64,000 nucleotides of DNA from contig NZ_JADOUF010000001.1 in NCBI RefSeq assembly GCF_015751905.1, positions 186,001 to 250,000 on the forward strand. Direction: 5' to 3'. The notes beneath the pieces were generated by a model. The model did no database searches. It saw only the letters and a program-made list of their open reading frames with translations, and was not told the origin of the DNA. Within the stretch, counting starts at the first letter, position 1. Each line of letters opens with the position of its first letter. The translations under genes and the position numbers were made by a program. This DNA is from Longispora fulva (GTDB lineage Bacteria; Actinomycetota; Actinomycetes; Mycobacteriales; Micromonosporaceae). Below are positions 26,298 through 37,400 of this stretch, piece after piece.

Positions 26298-26501
26298 ATG
26301 AGAAAAATGACATTCACGGCGACCTGGGTACTGGCTGTCGCCGGCTCGGGCGCCCTGGTGCTCGGAGTGGCGTCGCCGGCCGTGGCGGACGGTGGGTGCC
26401 GCGCGGGGGACCGCTTCGGCGGCTGGCAGCCGGATCAGGAGACCCGGCCGTTCCCGCTCGGGCCGGTCGTTTCGGACAGGGGGCAGGTCCATGTCGGTTA
26501 G
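26298..26501 (+). CDS. Small secreted peptide
   Basis: A 67-residue product with a Sec signal peptide (MRKMTFTATWVLAVAGSGAL, ASPAVA cleavage region at about 31). The mature part is only about 36 residues (DGGCRAGDRFGG...), with one Cys. It overlaps the next gene by 11 bases, so both are probably translated from one message. The function is unknown. It is divergent from the SARP regulator with a 141-base gap. Confidence 0.6.
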   Translation: MRKMTFTATWVLAVAGSGALVLGVASPAVADGGCRAGDRFGGWQPDQETRPFPLGPVVSDRGQVHVG

Positions 26502-26928
26502 GCCGTTGACCCGGGGCGCCGTGGTGGCGGTGGCCGCCGCCGCGACGCTCGGGCTGCTGTCCGTGCCCGCGCACGCCGACGAGCGGGTGTGCCTCGACGC
26601 CTACCAGGTCGGCAGCACCGGAGCGGTCTACCTGGACGGGCAGCGGGCCGCGTCCGTCAAGCAGTACTGGTCGCCGCGCTGCAAGGTCAACTACTCGTAC
26701 CTCTACGTGTGGCAGTCCTACCGGGACAGCCACCCGGGAAACTGGACCGTGGCCGTCTACGGGATCCAGAACGGCACGGTCGCGGGATACAAGTACTACC
26801 CGAACACCCACCAGGCCGACTTCTGGTCCCAACCGTACGGCGGCGCTGGCGTGTGCACCGCCGCCGAGGGCTACTTCGAGTACGCGCTCCACACCAACTC
26901 GGGCCGCACCGACGAGCGCTGTGGCTGA
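26491..26928 (+). CDS. Secreted protein, possibly DUF2690-like
   Basis: A 145-residue protein with a signal peptide ending in SVPAHA (about residue 29). The mature protein has four cysteines (VCLDAY, SPRCKVNY, GVCTAA, DERCG) and a block KQYWSPRCKVNYSYLYVW resembling the Y-SP-C-x-WARV core of DUF2690 secreted proteins; that match is weak. The ribosome site is GGGGGCAGG before ATG 26491. It overlaps the small secreted peptide gene upstream and may share regulation with the SARP gene. Confidence 0.65.
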   Translation: MSVRPLTRGAVVAVAAAATLGLLSVPAHADERVCLDAYQVGSTGAVYLDGQRAASVKQYWSPRCKVNYSYLYVWQSYRDSHPGNWTVAVYGIQNGTVAGYKYYPNTHQADFWSQPYGGAGVCTAAEGYFEYALHTNSGRTDERCG

Positions 26929-27152
26929 TCCGTACCCCGAAAGGATCCGATGTGAAGACCGCAACCACAGACAAACCCTGGCGCCTGGACCTCCGGTGCG
27001 CCGAACTCCCCCATCCAGATGGCGATGAACGCAGCAGCCTGTAGTGGCGCCGACCGGCCGAATGGATCTCCTGGCAAGACATCCCCTCGGCCCGTCCCCG
27101 CGCCGCCTGAACAGGCGAGGAACCGCGCTCAGCCATCGGCGGGTCGCCAGGC

Positions 27153-27600
27153 TAGAAGAGTTGTTGGCCGGCGGGGACCTGGTGGACGCTGCTGACCCGG
27201 ATCCGTGACGCGCGGTTGTCGGGTGACCGTTTGCACGCCCTGGGCGTGCGGCTGGCTAGCCGTTCCAGCCGACGCGAGCCGGTCAAGCTAGGCCTTGCGC
27301 TGATGGGCCTGTTCCCGGTCGTCCGGCACCGGGATCTGCTGTTCACGCTCGGGCGGCATGAGGAGTTCACCCTGTTCGCGGCGGTCGCGCTGGCCAACGG
27401 CGAGGAGGACCCGGTCGATGACCTGTGGCAGCTGGCACGGAATGTGACCGGCTGGGGCCGCATCCACCTGGTCGAACGCTCAGCGACCGTCTCGCCGAGA
27501 GTCCACGCGCCGACGTGGTGGACTGGATCGTGCGGGAAGACTTCCACAACAGTGTGATGGACGAATACCTCGCCTACACGGCAGCCACACAGGCATACCT
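27153..27600 (+). pseudogene. Frameshifted and truncated conserved protein
   Basis: Two frames together spell a helical conserved protein: LHALGVRLASRSSRREPVKL, GLALMGLF and LFTLGRHEEFTLFAAVALAN lead to GWGRIHLVER in one frame. LSDRLAESPRADVVDWIVRE then DFHNSVMDEYLAYTAATQ continues in the next. The switch lies at about 27477-27480 and needs one base. The similarity ends near 27600, before the length I expect for this group, so it is also 3'-truncated. I recall similar proteins in actinomycetes without known function. Confidence 0.6.
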
Positions 27601-27652
27601 GCGGCACCTGGGTAGCCGGTCCGATGATCTGCGGCACCTCGGGTGCTCGAAT

Positions 27653-27690
27653 GCGCCAAGGGCTCTGCCACTGTGGCAGGGCCCTTGGCG
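27653..27690. terminator. Strong bidirectional hairpin
   Basis: Positions 27654-27671 and 27673-27690 pair over 18 bases with one G-U; the real loop is probably a few bases larger. It lies just after the stop of the minus-strand secreted gene at 27720 and fits a GC-rich actinobacterial terminator. Confidence 0.8.
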
Positions 27691-27719
27691 TGCGTATTTC
27701 GCGTCGTCGATCGACCCGC

Positions 27720-28226
27720 TTAGGAGTGCACTGTCCCGCAGGCGGCCTGCGAGGTCGTGTAGGTGAAGGAGGTGGCGCAGTAGTAGCCGCCGGTGACGTT
27801 GCGGTGCGGGAGCCAGTGGAAGACGTAGTCGCCGCCGTACTCGGGGAAGTTGCCGCTCTCGGTCATGAAGCCGTTGGGGCCGCTGATGCGCATGTTGACC
27901 GTTCCGGCACTGGGGAACGTCGTGTAGTTCTCCATGACGTCGACGTAGAGCCCGTGGCCCGCGATGTTCAGGCAGACGTGGAGGCTCCCGCCGGCGCAAC
28001 CGCTGGAGGAGTCGAGCCGCAGGCCCGTGTTGGTCACCTTGTAGATGTCCAGCACGCCGTTCGCGTTTCTGACCTCCTTGACGAGTACCGCGTTGCCGGC
28101 GGCGGTGGAGCTGGTCGGTGCGGCGGTAGCTGCCTGCGCGCTCGCCGTGCCCGTGACGCTGGCAACGGTGAGCGCGCAGGCGACTACCATCGTCGCCCGG
28201 ACTGCGGTCCTGATCCAACCGTTCAT
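27720..28226 (-). CDS. Secreted protein of unknown function
   Basis: A 168-residue protein with a signal peptide (MNGWIRTAVRATMVVACAL then TVASVTGTASAQAATAA). The mature domain of about 130 residues is beta-rich and contains four cysteines (SSGCAGG, HVCLNIAG, GYYCATS, QAACGT), compatible with two disulfides. The ribosome site GAGG lies 5 bases before ATG 28226. It is followed by a strong hairpin terminator. No family recognised. Confidence 0.7.
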   Translation of the reverse strand: MNGWIRTAVRATMVVACALTVASVTGTASAQAATAAPTSSTAAGNAVLVKEVRNANGVLDIYKVTNTGLRLDSSSGCAGGSLHVCLNIAGHGLYVDVMENYTTFPSAGTVNMRISGPNGFMTESGNFPEYGGDYVFHWLPHRNVTGGYYCATSFTYTTSQAACGTVHS

Positions 28227-28841
28227 CGCATCCTCGATTCCTGTGTGGACTCCGCCCGAGATATCGCGAGCGGCGCTTGCGGGCAACCCCGCTGGCTTCA
28301 TGTCCAGGATCTTCCCGATGCCCGCTCCGAGCGAGGAAAAACGCGTCCGGGATCGCCCGGGAACGTCCGACATGGACAACCCCGAAACGCGACTCCCGCG
28401 CGGTGTCGGCGTCGAGCGGCCGACCGGCCACGCCGCGCTCCTCGTGCTGTGCGGCGACTCCTCCCACGCGCCGGCCACGAACTCCCCGTGCAGTTTGGCG
28501 GCGGTGACCATGGGGAACGCCTTCGCCGACGCCGACCACCGGGGTCGGCGGGCGGGTCCTCGCGGCGAAAGGTACGGGCTCGTGGCGGGCGTCTGTGGAA
28601 TCGGAATCATGACGGTGCCCCGACACGACCGACACGACTGCCAGGGCCAGATCGTGCGCGGCCTGCAGCGCTTCTCGGCCAGTTTGAGCGCGGCGAGAGC
28701 CGACAGGATCAAACCTTCGGAAGCCTCTGGCCCGAAAGCTCGTAGAGCGCCAACGCAGCAAGATCCCGAGGGTCACCCAGCGTTCGACTCGATGCCACGA
28801 CGACAGAGGAACCGGCGAGCCGCCGGCCGTTTGGGGTCAGC

Positions 28842-29080
28842 CGTCGTGGCGGAACAGGGCGGTCCACAGGAACTGCTCGCCGAATCGGGGTGAGTCGGCG
28901 GGCTCGTCGCGCATGCGGCGCAGCTCGACCTCGGCCATGTCGGCGAAGATCCAGCGCAGTGCCTCCGGGGTGTACGCGACGCCGCCCTGCAGCCCGCCGT
29001 GCCGGTAGAGTGACGCGACGGTGCGGTGGCAGGTGGTGGAAGCAGCCCGAATCGTAGATCAGGTCGTATGGCCCGGATCG
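28842..29080 (-). pseudogene. SAM-dependent methyltransferase remnant with internal deletion
   Basis: Read on the minus strand, the fragment starts within a class I methyltransferase (PYDLIYDSGCFHHLPPHRRV) and then jumps, near 28998-29002, to another frame carrying the family's C-terminal end (LYRHGGLQGGVAYTPEALRW, IFADMAEVELRRMRDEPADS, PRFGEQFLWTALFRHDG). The region in between (roughly 70-80 codons in family members, from memory) and the N-terminal SAM-binding half are missing. It is not functional. Confidence 0.65.
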
Positions 29081-29143
29081 CGCCGCCCGCACCGATTGAC
29101 TCGTTGTCCCTCCGTGGCGACGGTAGATACAGGTGGGGCGCCT

Positions 29144-30010
29144 TCAGCCGGACCGTAGTCGGTCGTCGAGCCATGCGGTGTGTCGGGCGCGCAGGTCGGC
29201 GGACGTCATGTCGGCGCGGCCGAGGTCGTGGTAGTTGGGCAGCCAGCCTTCCACTGCGGTGTGGGAGTTGCCGAGTGCGAACAGGTCCCATGCGGCCATC
29301 GCGGGCACCGGCTCGGCTGTCTCCTGGTAGGCGTCCAGGAACGCCCGGGCCGCGTCCGGTCCGTGCAGCAGGACCAGGTCCAGCCGGCACCAGCTCACGT
29401 CGAAGCCCCGGGGTGCCAGCGCCGCCCCGGACCAGTCCACCACCCCGGTGAGCTGGTCGCTCTCCCACAGCACGTTGCCAGACCAGTAGTCGAAATGGGT
29501 CAGCACCCGCGGCTGGGCGGCGAGGGTCGGGCGGAGCTCGGCCAGCGCCGGTGCGGCCGGGCCGGTCGGTGCCGAGCTGCCGGCTGTCATGCCGTCCCGG
29601 AGGCCGCCGAGGGCGGTCAGGGGGGTGGTGTGGATCCGGGCCAGCGCGTGGCCGAGCTGGCGCGCCGCCCGTTCGGGGGACTGTGGGTTGATGTCCGCGT
29701 GGCCGGGCAGCCGGGTGAGCAGGGAGGCGGGCTCACCGCAGCGGGCGCCGTCCGGGTCGGCGGCGACCAGTTCCGGGGCCCAGCCGCCGAGGCCGTCGAG
29801 CGCCGCGAGCGCCAGGGCCTCGCGGGCGGGGGCGGGGTCGCCGGCCGGGTAGCGGCGCAGCACCAGTTCCCGGGCGGGCGCGATGGTCGCCACCAGATGG
29901 GTCGCGGCGTGCGTGCCCCCGGCGAGCCGGCGCACGACGTGCGCCTCGGCGGCGCCGCTGGCGGCGGCGACCCAGGCCAGGGCGGTCGCGGACGGCTCGG
30001 TGTTGATCAT
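29144..30010 (-). CDS. Aminoglycoside phosphotransferase-family kinase
   Basis: A 288-residue protein of the APH/choline kinase fold. The catalytic loop is VLTHFDYWSGNVLW (HxDxxxxN, about residue 170) and the metal-binding strand is LTGVVDWSGAALAPRGFDVS. The N-terminal lobe has the expected RELVLRRYPAGD strand. It should phosphorylate a small hydroxylated substrate; that this is an antibiotic is not shown. The start is ATG 30010. Confidence 0.85.
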   Translation of the reverse strand: MINTEPSATALAWVAAASGAAEAHVVRRLAGGTHAATHLVATIAPARELVLRRYPAGDPAPAREALALAALDGLGGWAPELVAADPDGARCGEPASLLTRLPGHADINPQSPERAARQLGHALARIHTTPLTALGGLRDGMTAGSSAPTGPAAPALAELRPTLAAQPRVLTHFDYWSGNVLWESDQLTGVVDWSGAALAPRGFDVSWCRLDLVLLHGPDAARAFLDAYQETAEPVPAMAAWDLFALGNSHTAVEGWLPNYHDLGRADMTSADLRARHTAWLDDRLRSG

Positions 30011-30089
30011 GGGGTGATGGTAGCCGGGCCGCTCGCCTTCGGCAGTGCGGTGACATTCGGCGCACGGGGATCCACATCAAGCTCCGGAA

Positions 30090-30340
30090 CGTGGACGGCG
30101 GGGGGTTTTCATCATCGCCGCGCGGAACGGGACGCTGGCGCTCCGGGTCGCTGAGGCGCGTGAGTCCTTATCCAAGCCGGCTCCCGCGCAGCGCACCGAC
30201 GAGCAGATGGTCGACGACCTGGCCGCCTCGAGGCGGGGGACTGCGACATCGCTGGACTCGCGCCCGCAGAAGTCAGCGCGCTCCAGCAATGGAAGGTCAA
30301 CGCCCTCGCCGAGCAGGCCCTCGAAACACCGCCGACGTGA
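30090..30340 (+). pseudogene. Frameshifted remnant of a small gene
   Basis: One frame reads VFIIAARNGTLALRVAEARE, SLSKPAPAQRTDEQMVDDLA; a second continues as DCDIAGLAPAEVSALQQWKV, NALAEQALETPPT and stops at about 30340. The shift is near 30235-30245. Both parts have normal coding composition. The start is not defined and the family is unknown. Confidence 0.35.
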
Positions 30341-30608
30341 CAGACCCGTGCACTGACCTCGGCATGAGCGGACGTCGTACGCGAACCACCCTCTGCCAGG
30401 CCACCGCGAGCCGTACCACAAGCATGGCGGCTGGCCCGGGCCCGTGACGACGACAGAACCAACGGGACTGACCGCACCCTGCGTGGGCTGTCACTTCGAT
30501 AGCCCACTGGTACGGACTGGTCGTGGTGCGGCCGGCTCCGTGTCGTCTGGTTGCCGACAGCGGCCTGTTCATCGCGGGCGTGCCGCGTCGCTGTTCGGTT
30601 CCGCGCCG

Positions 30609-30878
30609 TCAACGGGCACCGCTGCGGCCTCCGCTGGGTGACCGAGGACCCCCGGGCCTGGGCGGTCGCGGTGCCCCGCCATCCGGTGGCGGGTCGGCTC
30701 GCCGCAGGCGGCCCAGTGGGGTGACACGGAACAGTTCGGCCACGGCGAGCACCAGGTGCGCTCGCTGCTGTGGTCGGGTACCGCGCAGCACGATGAGAAG
30801 TGCCACCAGCCGAGATGCGGCGACGATCGCCGTGCACAGCGCGCTGATGACCACAGCGGATTGAGCGAGCAGGCCCAT
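30609..30878 (-). CDS. Small membrane protein
   Basis: An 89-residue product from ATG 30878, with GGAGGG at 30884-30889 as ribosome site. Residues about 5-32 are strongly hydrophobic (LLAQSAVVISALCTAIVAAS, LVALLIVL), one long or two short membrane helices; the rest is basic and proline-rich. The family is unknown. It lies downstream of a possible small ORF on the same strand. Confidence 0.55.
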   Translation of the reverse strand: MGLLAQSAVVISALCTAIVAASRLVALLIVLRGTRPQQRAHLVLAVAELFRVTPLGRLRRADPPPDGGAPRPPRPGGPRSPSGGRSGAR

Positions 30879-30904
30879 GCGACCCTCCGGTAGACATGCG
30901 TCAA

Positions 30905-31183
30905 TACCGGAGGTCTCTTCCGCCACCACATCCGGTGACCGACGGTCCCGGGCTCCCCGGGGGGAGCCGTGATGACGAGGCCGTCGCGGGGGAATACTCC
31001 CCTCCTTGAAGGCTCAGACTTCCACACCTGAACCAGGCTGGCTAGCAGGGAGTCAGCCCAGTCCTCGGAGCTGGCCTTCACGGTGTTGAGCACCTGGCCG
31101 GTCGTCGTGGTGTTGTCCGCCGGGTTGGTGTCGGTCTGCGAGGCCCCGCACGACGAAGTCCTCCAGATCCATGACACGGGCAT
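30905..31183 (-). other. Possible small ORF in Rhs upstream region
   Basis: The ~540 bases before the Rhs gene are mostly without a clear gene. On the minus strand, ATG 31183 has an excellent ribosome site (GGAGAGGAG, 31191-31199) and opens a frame with good codon bias for about 60-90 codons (SQTDTNPADNTTTTGQVLNT, VKASSEDWADSLLASLVQVW). The frame then runs on into the membrane-protein gene, so its true end or a frameshift is unclear. No family recognised. Confidence 0.3.
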
Positions 31184-31419
31184 GGCGGGTCTCCTCTCCG
31201 AGCGTTCATTGGAACTGCTGGAAGGAGGCCGAAGGAACCATCCGGGAACGCCCGGGAACGCCCGGGATTCTTGCCGGGCAGGTCAGCGGCCCCCAACCAT
31301 TGCGGCAAGCGTGCGGCGAGGGGACTTGGCCGTGTCGCCTGGCCAGGCGATCGACCGCGGTGCGCACCGTCGCATGCCCCGGACGCTCGCCGACGAGACA
31401 ACTTGCCTGGAGGCGAACT

Positions 31420-34400
31420 GTGACCCTGCCCATGGGAACGCGAAGACTTCCCCATGCCGGCCCTGCGGGGTTGGCGGGAGCGATGGCTCTGGTTCTCTCC
31501 GCGACCCTGCTCACCGTCGTGCCGCCCTCGCCAGCAGCGGCCGCGAAGCCCAAGCCGGTCGCGTTGGTCGTAGAGCGCGCGGACGCTGTGTCCGCGTCGA
31601 TGGCTGCCCGAAAGCAGGGCAAGCGGGTGGAGGTGCTCGACAGCCGGACGGAGACCTCGCAGACGTTTGCGAACCCGAACGGATCGTTCTCCCTCGAGCA
31701 GCATGTCCAGCCGGTCTGGGCGCGTAAGGGCTCGGGCTGGGCTCCGGTCGACACGACCCTGATCCAGGCGCCGGACGGCTCCATCGTGCCGAAGGCGCAG
31801 CCCGCCGGAGTTCGCCTGTCGGCCGGCAGCCCGGCCGCCGCCGCCGGCGTCGCGGCCGACGCACCCCAGGACCTGATCACCGTCGGCTCGGGAGGCGACG
31901 CTGTGACCCTGGCCTGGCGGGGCCGGCTGCCCAAGCCGACCCTGTCGGGCGACACCGCGACCTACGCCTCGGTCCTGCCCGGCGTCGACCTGTTGGTCCA
32001 GGCCACCCGGACCGGTTTCGAGCAGTTCCTCGTCCTGTCGCACGCACCGGGCCAGAGCGTGTCCTTCACGCTGCCGATGCGGAGCAAGGGCCTGACCGCC
32101 GCGGCCCGCGCTGACGGCGGCCTGGACTTCACGAACGCCGCGGGCAGGATCGTCGGTTCGATGCCGCCAGCGACCATGTGGGACGCGCGGAAGGACCAGA
32201 AGACGGGCCTGCCCGCCCACCAGGGACCGGTGCGGCTGTCGGCGACCTCCCGCGAGGGCGCGCTCGACCTCACCTACACGGCCGACGCCGCGTTCCTGGC
32301 CACGGCCGACTACCCGGTCACGATCGACCCGGCCACCTCACTGGGTCGGACCCACTGGCTGCTGGCGTCGGCGTCGGAGCCCGACCGCACCTACTACGAC
32401 AGCGACAACACGGCCCGCGCCGGCACGCCTGACGACGGTACCCACGCGTTCCGGTCCTTCTTCGCGTTCGACCCGTCCTCCCTGGCCGGCAAGCACGTCC
32501 AGTCGGCGACGCTGAACACGAACGAGACCCACTCCTGGACGTGTACCGCCACCCCGGTTGAGCTGTGGGACGCCGGCTCGTTCACCTCGTCGTCGACCTG
32601 GGCCAACCAGCCCGCGCTCGGCACGAAGCTCGGCACGCAGACCGTGGCGCACGGCTACAACGCCAGCTGCCCGGCCGCGAACGTCGCCTGGAACGTCACC
32701 TCGGCGGTGCAGGGCTGGGCCACCGCCAACGCGGCCGTGGGCACTCTGGCGCTGCGCGCGCCGAGTGAGACGGACCCCACCCAGTGGAAGTGGTTCGACA
32801 ACAACCCGTCGCTGTCGGTGACGTACAACTCCTACCCGAGCGTCCCGTCGGCGCTGTCGGTCACGCCGTCGGTGATGACCGCCGGCACGCTGTACACGAA
32901 CACGCCGACGCCGGTCCTGAGCGCGACCGCCACCGACGCCGACGGGGGCAACCTGTCCTTCACATACCAGGTGCAGGTCGCCTCGACGATCGTGGCCACC
33001 GGCACGGTCGGTGGGGTCGCCTCGGGCGGCACGGCCTCGTGGACCCCGTCCGGGCTGGGCAACGGCCCCTACACGTGGCGGGTGCAGGCCAGCGACGGCA
33101 CCGACAGCGGACCGTGGTCGGCGTGGCAGGCGGTGACCGTCAACGCGACGATCGCAGCGGCCCCGACCGTGGCGTGCGCCGGCTACCCGGCGAACGCCTG
33201 GACCGCGGTGATCGCCGGCGGCACGGGCTGCTCCTTCTCTGACGTGTCCACCGACGTCACCGGCTACCTGTGGGGGCTGGACCAGAACCCGCCGGCGACC
33301 TACACGGCCGCCAGCACGGCGACAGTCAACCCGGGCCCGGGCCTGCACACGCTGTACGTGCAGGCGCAGAACTCCGCCGGGAACCGGTCGGGTGCGACCT
33401 CCTACACCTTCGGGGTCGGTTCCGCCGGAGTGAACGAGCCTGCCGACCAGTCGACCACGTCGGCGACGGTGAACCTGCGGGCGACGGCGCCAACGGGGGC
33501 GAGCGCGGTCCGGTTCCAGTACCGGATCGGCACGACCGGCGCGTTCACCGACGTCCCGGTCGCCGATGTCACGCCGGCCATCACCTGGCCGGTGGCCACG
33601 ACCGCGACCGCGGGCGGGGTCACCTCGCCGACGCTGGTGTGGAACGCCGCGCGCTCCCTGGCCGGTGACGGTCCGGTGCAGATCCAGGCGGTGTTCACCA
33701 CCTCCGGCGGGTCGGTCACGAGCCCGCCGGTGACGACGGTCCTGCAACGCAACGCGATCGGCTCGGACTTCGCCTCCGCGCAGGTCGGACCGGTCTCCGT
33801 GGGGCTGCAGTCGGGCAACGCGGCACTGAGCGCCTCGGACGTGTCGGTCGCGTCCTACCGCTCGGGCCTGGGCGTGGCCCGGACCTTCAACTCCTTGGCT
33901 CCGGCCGTCCCGTCCATGTTCGGCCCCGGCTGGACCTCGTCCCTGCCGGTGCTCGGCACCTCGGCCGCCTGGTCGGCGCTGGTCGACAACGGCAGCTACG
34001 CGCTGCTCACCGGCGCGGACGGCTCGACCCGGACCTTCAACCAGGGCACGACCAGCAACGGCGTGACCGGCTACCTGCCGCAGGGCGCGGCGGCGACGAC
34101 CGGCCTGGTACTGACGAAGTCCTCGTCCGGCTTCCTGCTCGTCGACTCGACCACCACCCAGGTGCGGTTCACCGCGCCGGACTCCGCGAAGCCGACCCGG
34201 TTCGTCCCGTCGCTGGTCACCCAGCCCGGCACGGGCCGCTCGACCGGCTACACGTACTCCGGCGGCAAGCTGGCGCTCATCACCGCCCCGGACCCGGTCG
34301 TCGCCGACGACACGGCCACCACGGCGGCCTGCGCCTACCCGGTCGCGTCCTCGACCTGGTCGGCGGGCTGCCGCGGCCTGACCTTCCAGTACGACCCGAC

Positions 34401-37400
34401 CACCGGCAACATCTCCGAAGTGGACTTCGTGGCGGTGGAAAATACCGCCGGGTTCCAGCAGATCCCGGTCGCCCGGTACACCTATGACTCGAGCGGGCGA
34501 CTTGTCGCGGAGTGGGATCCCCGGATCAGTCCGGCGCTGAAGAACCAGTACACCTACGACAGCAACGGCCGGCTCGCCTCGGTGAGCCCGGCGCAGGACC
34601 CGGCGACCGGCAACCTCAAGCCGTTCACCTTCACCTACGACAACACCCCCGGCTCGCTCGACTACGGCAAGCTGCTCAAGGTCACCCGCACGCACAGTGA
34701 CAACACGGCCGCCGTGCAGACCGTGGTCTACCGGGTACCGCTGACGAAGGCCGCGGGTGGACCGATCGACATGGACCCGGCCACCACCGCGGCCTGGGGC
34801 CAGACCGACACCCCGACGTCCGCCGTCGCCGTGTTCCCCGCCGACCACCAGCCCGGCCAGACCATCGACTGGACCTGGGCGGACATCACCTACTACGACG
34901 CCAACGGCCGCGCGGTCAACACCGCCGGATACGGCAACGGCTGGCACGTCACCACCACCGAGCACGACACCACCGGCAACGTGATCCGGGAACTGTCGGC
35001 GGCCAACCGGGAGACCGCTCTCGGCGGCACCACCACTCCGGCGAACCCGGCCTACGTCGCACGGGTCGCCAGCCACACCGGGACCAGCACCCTGACCTCG
35101 CTGACGGTACCGGTCACGGCACCGGTGACCGCGGGCGACGCGCTGGTCGTGTCGCTGATGCTCACCAACACCGCCAACAACACCGTCGCCGGCAACGTCG
35201 CCGTCACCGACAGCCAGGGCGACACCTTCACCGTGGTCACCGACACCAACGACGGGTCGGCCAAGGACCGCACCCTCGTGCTGGCCGCGTTCGGCGTACA
35301 CACGCTGACCACGTCCGACACACTGACCGTCACGTTCCCCTCCACCGGGGAGCACCACCTGGCCGTGGACGAGCTGTCCGGGGTCAACGGCGTTGACCAG
35401 AAGTCGGCGGCCACCGGCGCGGCAGGCACGAACTTCAATTCGGGGAACACGCCCACGACGACCGCGCCGAACGAGCTCGTGTTCGCCGCGGCCGGCATCC
35501 AGGGCGGCAGCAACGCGACCTGGGGAAGCGGGTTCATCGCACTGCCGACCGTGTTCGTCTCCTCCGACCAGCTCGCGACCGCCTACCGGACGGTGACGGC
35601 CACCGGGGCCTACAACGCCTCGGGTACGGCCACCAAGTCCTGGATGGCCTCGGCGGTCACGTTCCGCGCCGGAGCCAACACGGCGGCGATCGCCCAGCAG
35701 CTCGACACGGAGAACATCTACTCCGCCGACGGCATGGAACTGCTGGACAGCTACGGCCCGCTGCACGCCGCGGCGGTCACCGGGTACGCCCAGCCCCAGC
35801 AGGTCCGGACGCACAGGCACTCGATCTACGACGAGGGCGCACCGTCGACGGGCGGACCGTACCGCCTGGTCACGACCGACACGGAGACTGCCAGCCTCGG
35901 TTCGGCGATCCCTGGCACCGACATCGATGCCCGCACCACCAGGAAGGTCTACGGCATCGGGTCGGACAACACCGGCTGGACCCTGCACAGTCCGCTGCAG
36001 ACGGTCATCGACCCGTCCGGGCTGGTGATCACCAGGACGACGGTGTACAACAGCGACCCGTCGCTCTACAAGGGCGAGCCGCTCGCGGTGGAATCCCGGA
36101 TGCCCGCCAACGCCAGCGGCGGCGGGGCCGGAACGACCAGGACCATCCACTACACCGCCGGCAGCAACCCGCAGGACGCGTCCTGCGGCAACCAACCCAA
36201 CTGGGCCGACCTGGTGTGCAAGACCACCCCGGTTGCCCAGCCCGGAACCGCCGGGCTGCCGAACCTTCCGGTGACCAGCCACACCTACAACATCGACCTG
36301 CAACCCGTCACCGTGATCGAGGACTTCGGCGGCGGCAACACCCGGACCAGCACGTCGAGCTACGACTCCGCCGGGCGGCTCGTCCGGACCTCGGTCGTCG
36401 CCGCCGGGACCGGCTCGGGCACTCCCATCCAGGACACCGTTTCCGTGTACTCCGTGGCGACCGGCCTGCTGACCGACACGGAAACAGTCGACGGCAGCAA
36501 CGCGGTGACCGCCGACCTGAAGTCGGGCTATGACGAGTTCGGCCGGGTGTCCACGTACTCCGACGCCGACGGCACGAGCACCACGACCACCTACGATCTC
36601 GCCAACCGGATCGCCACCACCAACGACGGCCTGGGCACCCGGACCCACACGTACAACGGAGGCAATGAGCGCCGGGGCCTGCTGACCGGGCTGACCGACT
36701 CCCAGGCCGGCACGTTCACCGGCACCTATGACGCCGACAAGGAACTCACCACCGAGCAGTACCCCGGCGGGATCACGGCCACCCGGAGCTTCAACCCCGC
36801 CGGCACCGCTACTGGGTTGAGCTACGCGAGCGCCGCCTGGTCGGGCCCGATCGGCGACAGCATGGTCCCCAACGGCCACGGCGATCTGGCATCCCACGCG
36901 GGGCTGAACGCCAGCCAGATCTACACCTACGACGCGGCCAGCCGCCTCACCCAGGTCGCCGACACGGCCGCCGGAAACTGCACCACCCGGGGCTACGGTT
37001 ACGACGCCAACTCCAACCGCACCGGTGAGACCACCTGGGCGGCCGCGACCAACGGTGGCTGCCAGACCGCCACCGCGACGGCCAACCGCACCCGGAGCTA
37101 CGACTCCGCCGACCGCCTCACCGATTCCGGCTACGGCTACGACGCCTTCGGCCGGATCACGACCACGGTGGCCGCGGACGCCGGTGGCCAGAACCTGACC
37201 TCCACCTACTACGCCAACGACCTGGCTGCCGGCCAGGCCCAGAACGGCCGCACGGTCACCTGGACCCTGGACCCGGCAGCCGACCGGGTCCGAACCTCCA
37301 CCGACAGTGCCACCGGCGTGACCACCACCAACCACTACGGTTGCGCCTGCGACAAGCCGTCCTGGACCGGTGACAGTGCCGGGCACTCGACCCGGAACGT

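Noticed and set aside
27724-28376. Plus-strand reading frames opposite the secreted gene at 27720-28226
   Set aside because: Shadow frames; the minus strand has signal peptide, ribosome site and terminator.
30077-30421. Minus-strand ORF overlapping the remnant at 30090-30340
   Set aside because: Composition is Arg/Ser-rich shadow sequence; the plus strand carries the coding-like sense.
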